A stretch of 64,000 nucleotides of DNA. Source: Actinoplanes regularis. Its GTDB lineage: Bacteria; Actinomycetota; Actinomycetes; Mycobacteriales; Micromonosporaceae. The stretch spans positions 186,001-250,000 of the forward strand of contig NZ_FZNR01000009.1 in the NCBI RefSeq assembly GCF_900188005.1, written 5' to 3'. The notes below the pieces were generated by a model, which was not told where the DNA came from, searched no databases, and worked only from the letters and a program-made list of their open reading frames with translations. Below are positions 16,788 to 25,703 of this stretch, in pieces. A program made the translations under genes and the position numbers. Every line of letters starts with the position of its first letter. Position 1 is the first letter of the stretch.

Positions 16788-17425
16788 CGGCGGCCCACGG
16801 TCAGCACCGAGCCGATCGAGGCCTCGGTGTACTCGATGATCTCCCGCAGGTCGCTCGGCAGGCCGAAAGCGGCGTTCGGCAGATACTGGAACGCGTGCGG
16901 GTACTGCTCGAAGCCGTAGAGCACATGCCGGGTCAGGCCGGTCGCCGAAACCAGGCTCACCAGTAGTTGATCCACGACGCTCAGCTCCATGCCCCGGACC
17001 AGTAGGTTGGCCAGTCGGGTGGAGGCCCAGGCGGCGGCATTGCGTTGCTGCGCGCTGTTCGGCATGTAGGTGATCTGCGGCGAGCTCAGCATCCGGCGGC
17101 GCACGATCGGTTCGACCGCGCCGAGGCGCATCAGCCGCTCCCCCACTCGCAATCCCGCGTCCTGGGAGAGAAAAGCAAGCCAGGTACGCACATCACGATG
17201 CTGTGGCTGGGCGATAAGAAGATCAAGAATGTCATGTTCGAGCGCGTCCGCCGGCGGGTGGCGATCAAGAACGAATAGGTCGCCGTCGGTTACGCCGATG
17301 CGGCCCTCGAGCACCAGTTCTGACAGTAAGGCGGCGGCCAACCCGAGGCCGGTCGCACGAGGATGGAGCCTGGACCGTCCGGTGCGGTCCTCGTGTGCGA
17401 TCAGGTAGTACTGGTCAGCCAACAC
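16784..17425 (-). CDS. GPP34 (GOLPH3/Vps74-like) family protein
   Basis: A 213-residue protein matching the GPP34 pattern: LADQYYLIAHEDRTGRSRLHP, then a GLGLAAALLSELVLEGRIGVTDG block, a helical middle and the VRGMELSVVDQLLVSLV end. In eukaryotes GOLPH3 binds phosphatidylinositol-4-phosphate and glycosyltransferase tails; actinobacterial members have no settled role. I prefer the GTG at 17425, ten bases after AAGGGG, over a TTG 54 bases upstream that adds a non-homologous basic stretch. The stop overlaps the APC permease start. It is divergent from the XRE regulator gene, with about 250 bases between. Confidence 0.82.
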   Translation of the reverse strand: MLADQYYLIAHEDRTGRSRLHPRATGLGLAAALLSELVLEGRIGVTDGDLFVLDRHPPADALEHDILDLLIAQPQHRDVRTWLAFLSQDAGLRVGERLMRLGAVEPIVRRRMLSSPQITYMPNSAQQRNAAAWASTRLANLLVRGMELSVVDQLLVSLVSATGLTRHVLYGFEQYPHAFQYLPNAAFGLPSDLREIIEYTEASIGSVLTVGRR

Positions 17426-17675
17426 TTGCGCCACGCCCCTTAGACGCCAGTTCCAATGATCATTTCGCCTATGTAGCAAACAAGACAGAACTCGATGTCC
17501 GTCGCATCATGTCCCCTACATCAAGGTCAATGCAAGAAGTACTAGACTTCTTATTCAGGCCCCGCCGCTCACACCCCTCTTGAGAGATCATCAATTGTCG
17601 ATCATGAATGGGGGTACCTTGATCATGAGGAACACTCGTAATATCAGCCTCCTCAGCACCTTTAGGGAGTCTTAG

Positions 17676-18524
17676 GTGTCCGATATCGAGGGTCCGACAC
17701 TGCGCCGCCGCCGGCTCGGGGTGGAACTCAAACGCTGCCGCGAGGCGGCCCATTTGACCCAGCAGGACGTGTCGCGGCATTTCGAGTGGCACTCCGCGAA
17801 GGTGACCCGGATCGAGACGGCGCGGGTGGCCGTGACGCCGCGCGATGTCCGAGATCTACTGACCCTCTACCTGGTCGAGGACGAGGAGTACCGGGAGGCT
17901 CTGATAGAGCTGGCCCGCTCCTCGCGTGAGCGCAGCTGGTGGACCGACTACAAGGACATCATGCGGCCGGGGAACTTCGTCGGGATGGAGGCCGCCGCGA
18001 CGTCCATGCGGTGCTGGGAGCCGATCCTCATTCCCGGCCTGCTCCAGACCGAGGCGTACATGCGAGCTCTGATCAGTACCGGACGATCAGCCGATCCGCC
18101 GCAGCGCATCGACCGGCGTATCTCGCTTCGGCTGACCCGGCAGAGCCGGCTGCAGGGCGAGCACCCGCTGGAGCTCGCCCTGATCGTCGACGAATCGGCG
18201 ATCCGCCGCAGGATCGGTGGCGAGGACGTGATGACAGCGCAGCTCGAGCATTTGATTGAAACAGCTAAATTGCCAAATATTTCGCTGCAGGTCTTGCCGT
18301 TCAGCGCTGGTGAACATTCGTTCCTGGGCGGCCCTTGCACCCTTTTGGAATACCGGGATACCACCCATTTGGATGTTGTCTATCTCGAAGGTCTTGCGGG
18401 AGACTACTACGAGGAGCAGCCGACTGAGGTTGCCCGGTACAGGCAGGAGTTCGAGCGATTGAGCACGAGGGCGCTCGACCATCGCACCACCATAAAGATG
18501 ATCGAGAGTCTGCTCGGCGCTTAG
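17676..18524 (+). CDS. XRE-family regulator with DUF5753 domain
   Basis: A 282-residue protein. An N-terminal helix-turn-helix (ELKRCREAAHLTQQDVSRHF, then SAKVTRIETARVAVTPRDV) is followed by the DUF5753 domain with its signature WWTDYKDIMRPGNFVGMEAAA, the LIPGLLQTEAYMRAL motif and the FSAGEHSFLGGPCTLLEY end. This family is abundant in streptomycetes and relatives and is nearly always paired with a small DUF397 protein, as here. The pair behaves as a developmental or metabolite regulator in a few studied cases, such as BldB/WhiJ-type systems. It starts with GTG. Confidence 0.93.
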   Translation: MSDIEGPTLRRRRLGVELKRCREAAHLTQQDVSRHFEWHSAKVTRIETARVAVTPRDVRDLLTLYLVEDEEYREALIELARSSRERSWWTDYKDIMRPGNFVGMEAAATSMRCWEPILIPGLLQTEAYMRALISTGRSADPPQRIDRRISLRLTRQSRLQGEHPLELALIVDESAIRRRIGGEDVMTAQLEHLIETAKLPNISLQVLPFSAGEHSFLGGPCTLLEYRDTTHLDVVYLEGLAGDYYEEQPTEVARYRQEFERLSTRALDHRTTIKMIESLLGA

Positions 18525-18556
18525 CGACTCCCGAAACAATCTCATGATGGAGGGAG

Positions 18557-18778
18557 GTGCACGAGTTGCTCGCGCACCAGCTCAACGGTGCCGTCTGGAG
18601 AAAAGGCAGTCGCAGCAACGGCAACGGTGGTAACAACTGCGTCGAGGTCGCGTTCATCGACGAGGGAATCGCCGTCCGTGACAGCAAGAACCAGACAGGC
18701 CCAGCTCTATTGTTCACGTCGGCGGAGTGGACCGCCTTCGTGGACTCTGCCAAGGACGGCGAGTTCGATATCGCTTAG
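18557..18778 (+). CDS. DUF397 domain protein
   Basis: A 73-residue protein with the full DUF397 signature: WRKGSRSNGNGGNNCVEVA, then VRDSKNQTGPALLFTSAEW and a WTAFVDSAKDGEF end. The family pairs with the XRE/DUF5753 regulator just upstream and likely modulates it. GTG at 18557 is very close to GGAGGG; a TTG at 18566 with an eight-base spacer is a good alternative that would remove three residues. It ends before a strong terminator at 18847-18877. Confidence 0.9.
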   Translation: MHELLAHQLNGAVWRKGSRSNGNGGNNCVEVAFIDEGIAVRDSKNQTGPALLFTSAEWTAFVDSAKDGEFDIA

Positions 18779-18846
18779 TGAGCCTACCGACAGGCTCGCA
18801 CCGATGGGAAGAGCCCGATTGAACTTCTTCGGCTCTTAATCCAGGG

Positions 18847-18877
18847 AAGCCGCAGCACCCGAGGGGTGTTGCGGCTT
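18847..18877 (+). terminator. Rho-independent terminator after the XRE/DUF397 pair
   Basis: A 14-base-pair stem (AAGCCGCAGCACCC with GGGTGTTGCGGCTT, one G-T pair) encloses a three-base loop and is followed by TCTGC. It lies 69 bases after the DUF397 stop. Confidence 0.75.
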
Positions 18878-19018
18878 TCTGCATGGTCGTTACCAGTCAC
18901 GATCAGGCGCCGTTGACATAGAAGTTGGCCGATGCGAGGGTACGTGCACCGTAGATCGATCGGTGACGATCCCGCCCATCCGCCGGGCTCCGTCGCCCGA
19001 CAGAAGGGACGACCCCCC

Positions 19019-19843
19019 ATGCGCCTACGTCGCGTAGTCGCCGCCGTGGCCACCACCCTCGCGGCCACCACCGCAGTCCTCGCCGGCCCCACCCCCGCAC
19101 AGGCGGTCGCCGCGGTGACGCTGGCCAACACCATCTCCCTGAGCAACTGCTCCGCCTCGCTGGTCCGCTACCCGACCTCGGTCAGCACCGACCGCGCGAT
19201 GATGCTCACCAACGGACACTGCTACGAGGGCGGCCTGATCCCCGCCGGCACCGTCTTGCAGAACCGCACCAGCAGCCGTACCGGCTCCCTGTTGAACAGC
19301 AGCGGCCGGGCCGTCGCCACGGTCCGCGCGGACCGGATCCTGTACGCCACGATGACCCGCACCGACGTCACCCTGTACCGGCTCACCAGCACGTACGCGA
19401 CCCTCTCCAGCAACTACGGCGCGACCGCGCTGACCATCTCGGCCAGTCACCCCACCGCGGGCTCGAGCATCACCATCCCGTCCAGCTACTGGAAGCGGAT
19501 CTGGAACTGCAAGATCGACAGCTTCGTCTCCACCCTCCGCGAGGACGAGTGGACCTGGCGTGACTCGATCCGGTACGACACGAACTGCGACACCATCCAC
19601 GGCACCTCCGGCTCCCCGATCGTCGACGCCACCAGTGGTCAGATCGTCGGCATCAACAACACCGGTAACGACGACGGCGAGATGTGCACCCTGAACAACC
19701 CGTGCGAGGTCGACGCCAACGGCACCACGCACGCATACCAGGGGCAGAGCTACGGCGAGCAGACGTACTGGTTCAACACCTGCCTGACCAGCACCCGGAC
19801 CATCGACCTGACCATCTCCGGCTGCCTGCTGGCCAAGCCGTAG
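19019..19843 (+). CDS. Secreted trypsin-like (S1) serine protease
   Basis: A 274-residue secreted protein. ATG 19019 follows AAGGG by ten bases and gives a clean signal peptide (RLRRVVAAVATTLAATTAVL, then AQA); a longer in-frame start would spoil it. The chymotrypsin triad is visible: His in MLTNGHCYEG, Asp in RTDVTLYRL and Ser in GTSGSPIVDATSGQIVGINN. Paired cysteines (NCSASL/GHC, WNCK/TNCD, TCLT/SGC) suggest disulfide bonds. It is an extracellular peptidase, or a domain with some other target; no propeptide or binding module is visible. A strong hairpin follows the stop. Confidence 0.88.
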   Translation: MRLRRVVAAVATTLAATTAVLAGPTPAQAVAAVTLANTISLSNCSASLVRYPTSVSTDRAMMLTNGHCYEGGLIPAGTVLQNRTSSRTGSLLNSSGRAVATVRADRILYATMTRTDVTLYRLTSTYATLSSNYGATALTISASHPTAGSSITIPSSYWKRIWNCKIDSFVSTLREDEWTWRDSIRYDTNCDTIHGTSGSPIVDATSGQIVGINNTGNDDGEMCTLNNPCEVDANGTTHAYQGQSYGEQTYWFNTCLTSTRTIDLTISGCLLAKP

Positions 19844-19848
19844 CCGTC

Positions 19849-19881
19849 CGCGCCCGGCCGGCGGTCCCCCGGCCGGGCGCG
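19849..19881. terminator. Bidirectional terminator hairpin
   Basis: A perfect 13-base-pair GC stem (CGCGCCCGGCCGG and its complement) with a seven-base loop lies between the convergent protease gene and the gene ending at 19914. There is no T-run, as is common in high-GC actinobacteria. Confidence 0.65.
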
Positions 19882-19913
19882 GCCAGGTCGTCCCCCGATC
19901 GCCGCCGGACGGA

Positions 19914-20921
19914 TCAGGCGACCCGGGCGACGGGATGAGCCGCCTGGGCGAGCTTGACCGGCTCGGCGGGGAGCAGGTGCCGGACAGCGGTGGCGTAGGC
20001 GGACGCGAGGATCGCCTCCTGGCAGAGGCGTTGCCAGTCCCGGCGGGCGACCTGGGCGTCCCGCCAGGCGAGCTTCTCGGCCTCGAGCGCTTGCTTCCAG
20101 ACGGCCTCCAGATGGGCGGCGGCCGCGCCCTGGATGACCAGCTCCTGGTCGACCGGGTGCAGCCGGGCGTCCCAGCCGCCGCGCCCGGTGAGGGCATCCG
20201 CGACAGCGCTGGTCGGCAGCTCGCCGCGCTCGGCGGCGGCGCGGACCGCGAGGTGCAGGAAGCGCTCGCGGTCGGCGTACTCGGCGGGGCTCTGCCCGGT
20301 CGCCGGGGTACCGAAGACCGCCGCCGCCCGGCTGCGCCGCATCCGCGAGTCGGCCGCCTGCCAGGCCCGGAACGTGGCATCGACGCGAACGCCCGCCGCC
20401 TCCCAGTGCTCCTGCCAGTGATCCGCGACGTACCCGGCCTGATCCGCGGCGACCCGTACCTCCTCGGCGTAACGGACTCCTCGTACCGCCTCGATCTCGC
20501 GCCGGAGGCGCTCTTCGCGCCGCTTCGCGGCCCGGCGGAAGAAACGGCCGGGTGCGGAGCCGGCAGCCGGACCCATCGGCGCGGAAACCCGCTCGGAAAC
20601 CGCGGCGACGTCCGCGGAAATGGGATCGGTCGCGTCGGGGACGGCATTCCCGAAAGGCTCGTCCTCGGCCGGGAATCCGGCCGGAAACTCGGCGCCGAAC
20701 GCGGCGTAGGCCAGGGTCTCATCGCCGGCGGACGCCGCGAAGAGCCCGTCCGCCGGCCGGCCGATCAAAAACGCACATGCGTCGATCAGTGCCCGGCCCA
20801 GATTGTGCACGCTTGCCGGGCTGGCGAGGACCAGCACGGCCGGGATGGTGGCTAGCCACAGGGCGCCCCAGATCGCCACCGGGGCCGGCTCGTGCAGCAG
20901 CATTTCGGCAACCATGCTCAT
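19914..20921 (-). CDS. Membrane-anchored protein of unknown function
   Basis: A 335-residue protein with one N-terminal hydrophobic helix (about residues 15-35, IWGALWLATIPAVLVLASP), an acidic linker and a long charged helical C-terminal half (FFRRAAKRREERLRREIEAVRG and so on), probably cytoplasmic. I do not recognise the family. GGAAG precedes the ATG by five bases. It lies downstream of a small secreted-protein gene on the same strand, possibly in one transcript. Confidence 0.7.
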   Translation of the reverse strand: MSMVAEMLLHEPAPVAIWGALWLATIPAVLVLASPASVHNLGRALIDACAFLIGRPADGLFAASAGDETLAYAAFGAEFPAGFPAEDEPFGNAVPDATDPISADVAAVSERVSAPMGPAAGSAPGRFFRRAAKRREERLRREIEAVRGVRYAEEVRVAADQAGYVADHWQEHWEAAGVRVDATFRAWQAADSRMRRSRAAAVFGTPATGQSPAEYADRERFLHLAVRAAAERGELPTSAVADALTGRGGWDARLHPVDQELVIQGAAAAHLEAVWKQALEAEKLAWRDAQVARRDWQRLCQEAILASAYATAVRHLLPAEPVKLAQAAHPVARVA

Positions 20922-21013
20922 GAGTTCTTCCGTTTTCGCTCGTCTGGGGATTCCGCTGGCCGGGCACGTGCGCGAGACCTCGAGACGACCGGTGGACGGC
21001 CGTTCTCCTCGGT

Positions 21014-21394
21014 TCAGGCAGCGGTGCGAGGCGGCGCCCGGGAGCCCGTGGCCCCGGCCGAGCGCTGTACGAACAGGACGCTCGTGCGGTCCGCGACCAC
21101 AGGGCCCGCGACCGGCTCGGCGAGCGGAGCGACTTCCTCGGCCGGCGCGGCTGAGGCCGGGCTGGCCGCGGCCGGCGCGACGGAGGCCGGCGCGGCTGAG
21201 GCCGAAACGGCGGCGGCCGGCGCGACGGAAGTGGTGGAGGCGGAGGAGACGGTGACCGTAGCGGGAGCGGAGGTACCGGAGGCGACCGGGGCGAAGGTGG
21301 CCGGGCTCGCAGGAGCCGCGAAAAGGGCCAGCAGCAGCGCCAGCAGCGCGGGCAACGACCGGAGCACCGAGGTGCGTCCCACGGTCGTCATCAT
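21014..21394 (-). CDS. Small Ala/Pro/Ser-rich secreted protein, putative
   Basis: From ATG 21394 this gives 126 residues: a signal peptide (RSLPALLALLLALFAAPASPA) followed by a low-complexity tail rich in Ala, Pro, Ser and Val with repeated ASxAP units. The longer frame upstream is a proline/glycine shadow and was not used. The ribosome binding site is weak, and low-complexity alanine-rich frames arise by chance in this GC range, so this gene is uncertain. It would precede the membrane-anchored protein gene by 92 bases. Confidence 0.4.
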   Translation of the reverse strand: MMTTVGRTSVLRSLPALLALLLALFAAPASPATFAPVASGTSAPATVTVSSASTTSVAPAAAVSASAAPASVAPAAASPASAAPAEEVAPLAEPVAGPVVADRTSVLFVQRSAGATGSRAPPRTAA

Positions 21395-21745
21395 GGTTGT
21401 CAAGGTAACGGTCCGCCCTGGCCGGCCCGGGGATGCGGGGCGCGCCGGGCCGCCGGTTTCACCCGCACGTGGCGCGTGGCGCGCCGACTCCGGCCCGCCG
21501 GGATGGGGACCCGAGCCGGCCCCTTCGCCCGCAGGGGACCGGCCCGGGCCGTCAGCGCCGGGCAGCGGCACGGTTCGAGACAGTATGGGGGATTTCCGGG
21601 CGGATCAGAATAGGTATCACCGCTACGCGGGGCGAACGCCGCGTATTACACCAGCGCGAGCACTGTCGTAAGGCATAGTGGCACTAATTCACATCGATGC
21701 CGACAACTGTTACTTTGCGGTAACCAAGCGAGGAACAGGTGTCGG
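21395..21745. other. Intergenic region upstream of the PucR-type regulator
   Basis: About 350 bases, becoming AT-richer after 21590. It holds the short inverted pair GTTAC and GTAAC around TTTGCG just before the regulator start. No RNA gene or convincing coding frame was seen. Confidence 0.4.
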
Positions 21746-22894
21746 ATGACCGCTGACGTGCTCACCACCCTGGTCCACGCGCTGGCCGCCGATTCCCGGC
21801 TGGTGGACGACGTGATGGCCTCGGCGCGGGCGCAGTCCCCCGAGTCGGCCCGCCTGCCTCCGGCGGAGAGCCGCCGGCACGTGGCCGCGCTGATCACCGC
21901 AGGTTGCCACGCGTTCCCGCGCGCCGGCGAGCCGGGTGACGCGGACTTCGCGGACGCGCGGCGGTTCGGGGCGGAAGGGGCGGCGCTCGGCGTGCCGGTG
22001 GGCGCGCTGCTCTCCGCGGTCCATGGTGGACGCAGCCGGATCCTGGAGATCGCCATCACCCGGGGCCGGGCCGCCGGACTGCCGGATGACGTGCTGCTGC
22101 AAGGCCTGTTGCGGCTGGACCGGTACGGCAACGCCCTGGAACGGCACGTGCTGGACGGATACCGGACGGCCGAGCGGCAACTGGACCTCGATCGGCGGGC
22201 CGGCCGGATCCGGCTGCTGCGGCACCTGTTGCTCGGGCCGGACGGGAACGAGACCGGCGCGGAGCTGGGGCGGTTCGGACTGACCGCCGAGGGGCGTTAC
22301 CACTGTGTGGTGTCGGATGCGGCGGATCCCGCCCGGGTGCGGGGGCTGGAGCAGGCGTTCGCCCGCTGCGGTGGCGTGCTGGCACCGGTCGGCGGGCGGC
22401 TGAGCGGGCTGACGCCACGGCTGCCCACGCTCTCCGGCACCTCTTCGCTGATCGTGAGCACTCCGCCCGTACCGGTGAAGAACGCCGCGGCCGCGTACCG
22501 CCTCGCCCTCGCCGCGTTGCAGGCGGCTCGCGCCCGCCGGGAGACCGGCCCGCACGCGGTGACCGAACTGGCCGGGGAGACGGCCCTGGCCGAGCAGCCG
22601 ATGCTCGCCGGTTTCCTTCGGGACGAGCTGCTCGGGGCGCTGGACCCGGCCGACGACTTTCATCGGGATCTCGCCGGGACGGCGCTCGCCTATCTGGATC
22701 GTGGGCAGCGGCTGGACCTGACCGCCGGATCGATGCATCTGCATCCGAACACGGTCCGGTACCGGCTGCGGCGGTTGCACGAGCTGACCGGGTTCGGGGC
22801 GGTGGGTGAGCAGCTCACGGTGCTGGAGACGGTGCGCTGGTGGTGGGCGTTGTGGGCCTGGCGCGAGGCCGGCCCGGAGGCCGGCCTCGGCTGA
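21746..22894 (+). CDS. PucR-type helix-turn-helix transcriptional regulator
   Basis: A 382-residue regulator. The C-terminal helix-turn-helix reads LAYLDRGQRLDLTAGSMHLH followed by PNTVRYRLRRLHELTG, the standard PucR/CdaR C-terminal DNA-binding form. The middle holds a GGDEF-like fold remnant (YHCVVSDAADPARVRGLEQAF) and the N-terminal 150 residues are an all-helical sensor region similar to other actinobacterial regulators of this class. The effector is unknown. It is followed within 13 bases by the convergent LVIVD gene. Confidence 0.85.
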   Translation: MTADVLTTLVHALAADSRLVDDVMASARAQSPESARLPPAESRRHVAALITAGCHAFPRAGEPGDADFADARRFGAEGAALGVPVGALLSAVHGGRSRILEIAITRGRAAGLPDDVLLQGLLRLDRYGNALERHVLDGYRTAERQLDLDRRAGRIRLLRHLLLGPDGNETGAELGRFGLTAEGRYHCVVSDAADPARVRGLEQAFARCGGVLAPVGGRLSGLTPRLPTLSGTSSLIVSTPPVPVKNAAAAYRLALAALQAARARRETGPHAVTELAGETALAEQPMLAGFLRDELLGALDPADDFHRDLAGTALAYLDRGQRLDLTAGSMHLHPNTVRYRLRRLHELTGFGAVGEQLTVLETVRWWWALWAWREAGPEAGLG

Positions 22895-22906
22895 GACCAC
22901 CAGCTG

Positions 22907-24316
22907 TCACCAGGTACGGAAGTCGGCCTGGGTCTGCGCGTTGAACTGCCGGGTGCGGAACCATGCCGCGCCACGGAGCCTGCGGTCGTCGACCTTCAGC
23001 ACGTCCAGGCCCTTCTGGATGTCACTGGAGTAGACGAAGCCGTTGTACCAGTACGCCGACCAGGAACCGCCGAGAACCAGGCGCTCGGTGCTGAGCGGCC
23101 CACGCTCCCAGTAGGCGATCTCCACCGGCTTGCGGGAGTCGGTGAAGTCCCAGATCGAGATGCCGCCCTGATACCAGGCCTGCACCATGACGTCCCGCCC
23201 GGGGACCGGGATCAGCGAGCCGTTGTGCGCCACGCAGTTCTCGGTCGCGGCGTTCTCCCGCGGGATCTTGAAGTAGCTGCGGAACTCCAGCTTGCGGTGC
23301 TTTCCCCGGCCGACGATGTCGTAGATCGCGTCAGCGCCGCGCTCCGGACCGACCGTGGGGTTGCAGGTCGCGCCGCCGCCGCCGCCCAGCTCGTCGGTGA
23401 AGACCACTTTGGAGCCCGAGTTGTTGAACGTCGCCGAGTGCCAGAACGCGAAGTTCGTGGTGTCCCGGACCTTGGCGATCACCTTGGGCGCCACCGGGTT
23501 CGAGATGTCGAAGAGCGCGCCGTCGCCCATGCAGGCGCCGGCCGCGATGTCCCGCTGCGGGTACGCCGTGATGTCGTGGCACCCGGTGGTCGCCGAGCTG
23601 TCCTCGTCACCCTCGTAACCACCGTCCGGGAAGAGCACCGGCGTCGCCACCACGGCCGCGGCGGCCGGGTTCCGCAGCGGCACCTTGACGATCGAGATCT
23701 TGTCGTGCGGCAGCGCGCAGTTCGGCACGCTCGCGCGCGACAGGTTGTACGACGAGACGTACAGGTAGACCGACCGGTCCCGGCCCTTGCCCGGCACCAG
23801 CGTCTGGGTGTGCGAACCGCAGTCGGTCTTGACCGCGGCGAGGTACCGCGGGTTCAGCGGGTCCTTGACGTCGAAGACCTTGATGCCCTCCCAGCGCGGG
23901 GTCTCCGCCGGCGCGCTGCCGGGCACCGCGGTGCTGTTGCACGAGTCGTCGGTGCGCTGCGAGTCGGTGGCGACGAAGAGCAGGTCGCCGTAGATCGACA
24001 GGTCGTTCTGCGAGCCCGGGCAGACCACCTGGGCGGCGACCTTCGGGCTGCGCGGGTTCCGGATGTCGTAGACGGTGAAGCCGTTGTAGTTACCGCCGAA
24101 CGCGTACGTCCCGCGGAAGGCCCAGTCGGTGTTGTAGGAGGTCTCGGTGGCGAACGGGCCGGTCTTGTCCAGGTGGCCGACCTGGGCGATGTTCGGGCTG
24201 CTGACGATCTCGTCCACCGCGGGCACGGCGGTCGTGTCGGCCCGGGCGACGTCGGGGATCACCAGGGCAAGCATGATCCCGATCGCGGCCAGCCCTCGTG
24301 AGGCCAGGTGCTTCAT
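22907..24316 (-). CDS. Secreted LVIVD-repeat beta-propeller protein
   Basis: A 469-residue secreted protein. Residues 1-26 form a signal peptide (GLAAIGIMLALVIPDVARA). The mature part has repeated strands of the type GFTVYDIRNPRSPKVAAQV, GIKVFDVKDPLNPRYLAAV and ALFDISNPVAPKVIAKV, which are LVIVD repeats forming a beta-propeller. Function in the family is unknown; propellers usually bind partners at the cell surface. It is divergent from a DUF305 gene, an association common in actinobacteria, and a promoter region of about 100 bases lies between. Confidence 0.88.
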   Translation of the reverse strand: MKHLASRGLAAIGIMLALVIPDVARADTTAVPAVDEIVSSPNIAQVGHLDKTGPFATETSYNTDWAFRGTYAFGGNYNGFTVYDIRNPRSPKVAAQVVCPGSQNDLSIYGDLLFVATDSQRTDDSCNSTAVPGSAPAETPRWEGIKVFDVKDPLNPRYLAAVKTDCGSHTQTLVPGKGRDRSVYLYVSSYNLSRASVPNCALPHDKISIVKVPLRNPAAAAVVATPVLFPDGGYEGDEDSSATTGCHDITAYPQRDIAAGACMGDGALFDISNPVAPKVIAKVRDTTNFAFWHSATFNNSGSKVVFTDELGGGGGATCNPTVGPERGADAIYDIVGRGKHRKLEFRSYFKIPRENAATENCVAHNGSLIPVPGRDVMVQAWYQGGISIWDFTDSRKPVEIAYWERGPLSTERLVLGGSWSAYWYNGFVYSSDIQKGLDVLKVDDRRLRGAAWFRTRQFNAQTQADFRTW

Positions 24317-24421
24317 GGAGCTCCTTCCGGCTGCGAGTCACCGGCAGGCACCACATGTGAGCGTGCACGCACCACCAGCGACATCGATGATGTTGGTTAC
24401 CATACCGCCGGGGAGGAATTC

Positions 24422-25081
24422 ATGAACCGTCACCATTGGACAGTCCTGGCCACCGCGGGGGTCGCGCTGCTCAGCGCGGGCGCGATCGCGTTCGTGGCCT
24501 GGGCGCCGGGCGACACCCCCGACAGCACGCCGACCACGCCACCGGTCCGAGTGGTCCTACCGGGACGCCCCGGCGAGTCGGCCGCGGTGTCGGATTCCGA
24601 TCAGGTGCGGGCGCCGGACGGATCGGCGTACAACTCCATCGATGTGGCGTTCGCGCAGATGATGATCGCCCATCACGCGCAGGCGATCGAGATGGCCGGG
24701 CTGGCCACCGGCCGGGCCGGCGCCGCCGAGGTGCGCAACCTGGCCGGGCGGATCAGCGCCGCCCAGCAGCCGGAGATCGACGTACTCCGGTCGTGGCTGC
24801 GCGATCGAGGGAAGCCGGAGAGTGATCCCGGCCACGATCACGCCGGGATGCCCGGAATGCAGACCGCGTCCGCGATCGGCGAGTTGACCGCGGCCCGGGG
24901 CGCCGACTTCGACCGGCGGTTCGTGACCATGATGATCGCCCACCATCGCGGCGCTCAGCAGATGGCCGGCGATCTGCTCCGCGGCGGCACAGATCAGAGA
25001 TTGTCGGAAATAGCCAATGAAATGGCGGTCGAACAGGGCAGCGAGATCCGCCGATTGGACGATCTGTCACTCAACGGATAG
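24422..25081 (+). CDS. DUF305 family membrane-anchored protein
   Basis: A 219-residue protein anchored by one N-terminal helix (VLATAGVALLSAGAIAFVAW), with the rest outside the cell. The ferritin-like DUF305 repeat is complete: AFAQMMIAHHAQAIEMA in the first half and RFVTMMIAHHRGAQQMA in the second, with an HDHAGMPGM metal-binding-like linker between. Histidines and methionines suggest metal handling, possibly copper, but this is inference. GGAGG precedes ATG 24422 closely, so the longer upstream frame was rejected. Confidence 0.9.
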   Translation: MNRHHWTVLATAGVALLSAGAIAFVAWAPGDTPDSTPTTPPVRVVLPGRPGESAAVSDSDQVRAPDGSAYNSIDVAFAQMMIAHHAQAIEMAGLATGRAGAAEVRNLAGRISAAQQPEIDVLRSWLRDRGKPESDPGHDHAGMPGMQTASAIGELTAARGADFDRRFVTMMIAHHRGAQQMAGDLLRGGTDQRLSEIANEMAVEQGSEIRRLDDLSLNG

Positions 25082-25139
25082 ACCCGTTTGACGTCGCCTG
25101 CCACCCTGTGATCCGCCGACTGAAGAACAGGAAAAATTC

Positions 25140-25703
25140 ATGGGGAACGGGTTCATCGAAGCGACGCTGAGCTTCCCCACCGTTCTCCTCACACCATTGC
25201 TGGTTCTCGTCATCGGTTACTGGATCGTGGTGATCGCCGGCGGCGCCGACCCGGAGGCCGGGCACGGTCACGGGGAGTTGCTCGGGCTCCCGGTTCCGAT
25301 CTTCGTCTCACTGCTGGCGGCGCTCGCCTGGTTCGGGACGCTCGCCGGCAGCCAGTGGCACGGTTTCCTGCCGCTGTGGGTCGTGCCGGTCGCCGCCCTG
25401 ATCGTCGCCGCGATCGTCACCCGGCTGGCCGCGATCCCGCTGCGCAGGCTGCTGCCGGACGGGCCGGACGCGTCCCGCGCCGACTTCGTCGGCCGCACCT
25501 GCGTCATCCGTACCGGGCGGGTGACCGAGACCTTCGGCCAGGCCGAGGTCCACGCCGCCGACGGATCGTCGGCGATCGTCCAGGTCCGCCAGACCGGCGC
25601 GGACGAACTGACCGCCGGCACCCTCGCCCTCATCTACGACGCCGACCCCGAAGGCGAGTTCTTCTGGGTCGTTCCCGCTGATATCGCCAAGAAAGGCCTT
25701 TGA
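25140..25703 (+). CDS. YqiJ-type OB-fold membrane protein
   Basis: A 187-residue protein with three hydrophobic segments (about residues 13-35, 49-68 and 76-98) followed by a soluble OB-fold-like domain (DFVGRTCVIRTGRVTETFGQ to FFWVVPAD). This layout matches YqiJ/NfeD-like partners of flotillins. In known pairs the OB-fold protein sits in the membrane next to the SPFH scaffold. Its TGA overlaps the flotillin ATG (TGATG), so the two are translationally coupled. It is the first gene of a three-gene operon; no distinct promoter element is recognised in the 58 bases before it. Confidence 0.85.
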   Translation: MGNGFIEATLSFPTVLLTPLLVLVIGYWIVVIAGGADPEAGHGHGELLGLPVPIFVSLLAALAWFGTLAGSQWHGFLPLWVVPVAALIVAAIVTRLAAIPLRRLLPDGPDASRADFVGRTCVIRTGRVTETFGQAEVHAADGSSAIVQVRQTGADELTAGTLALIYDADPEGEFFWVVPADIAKKGL

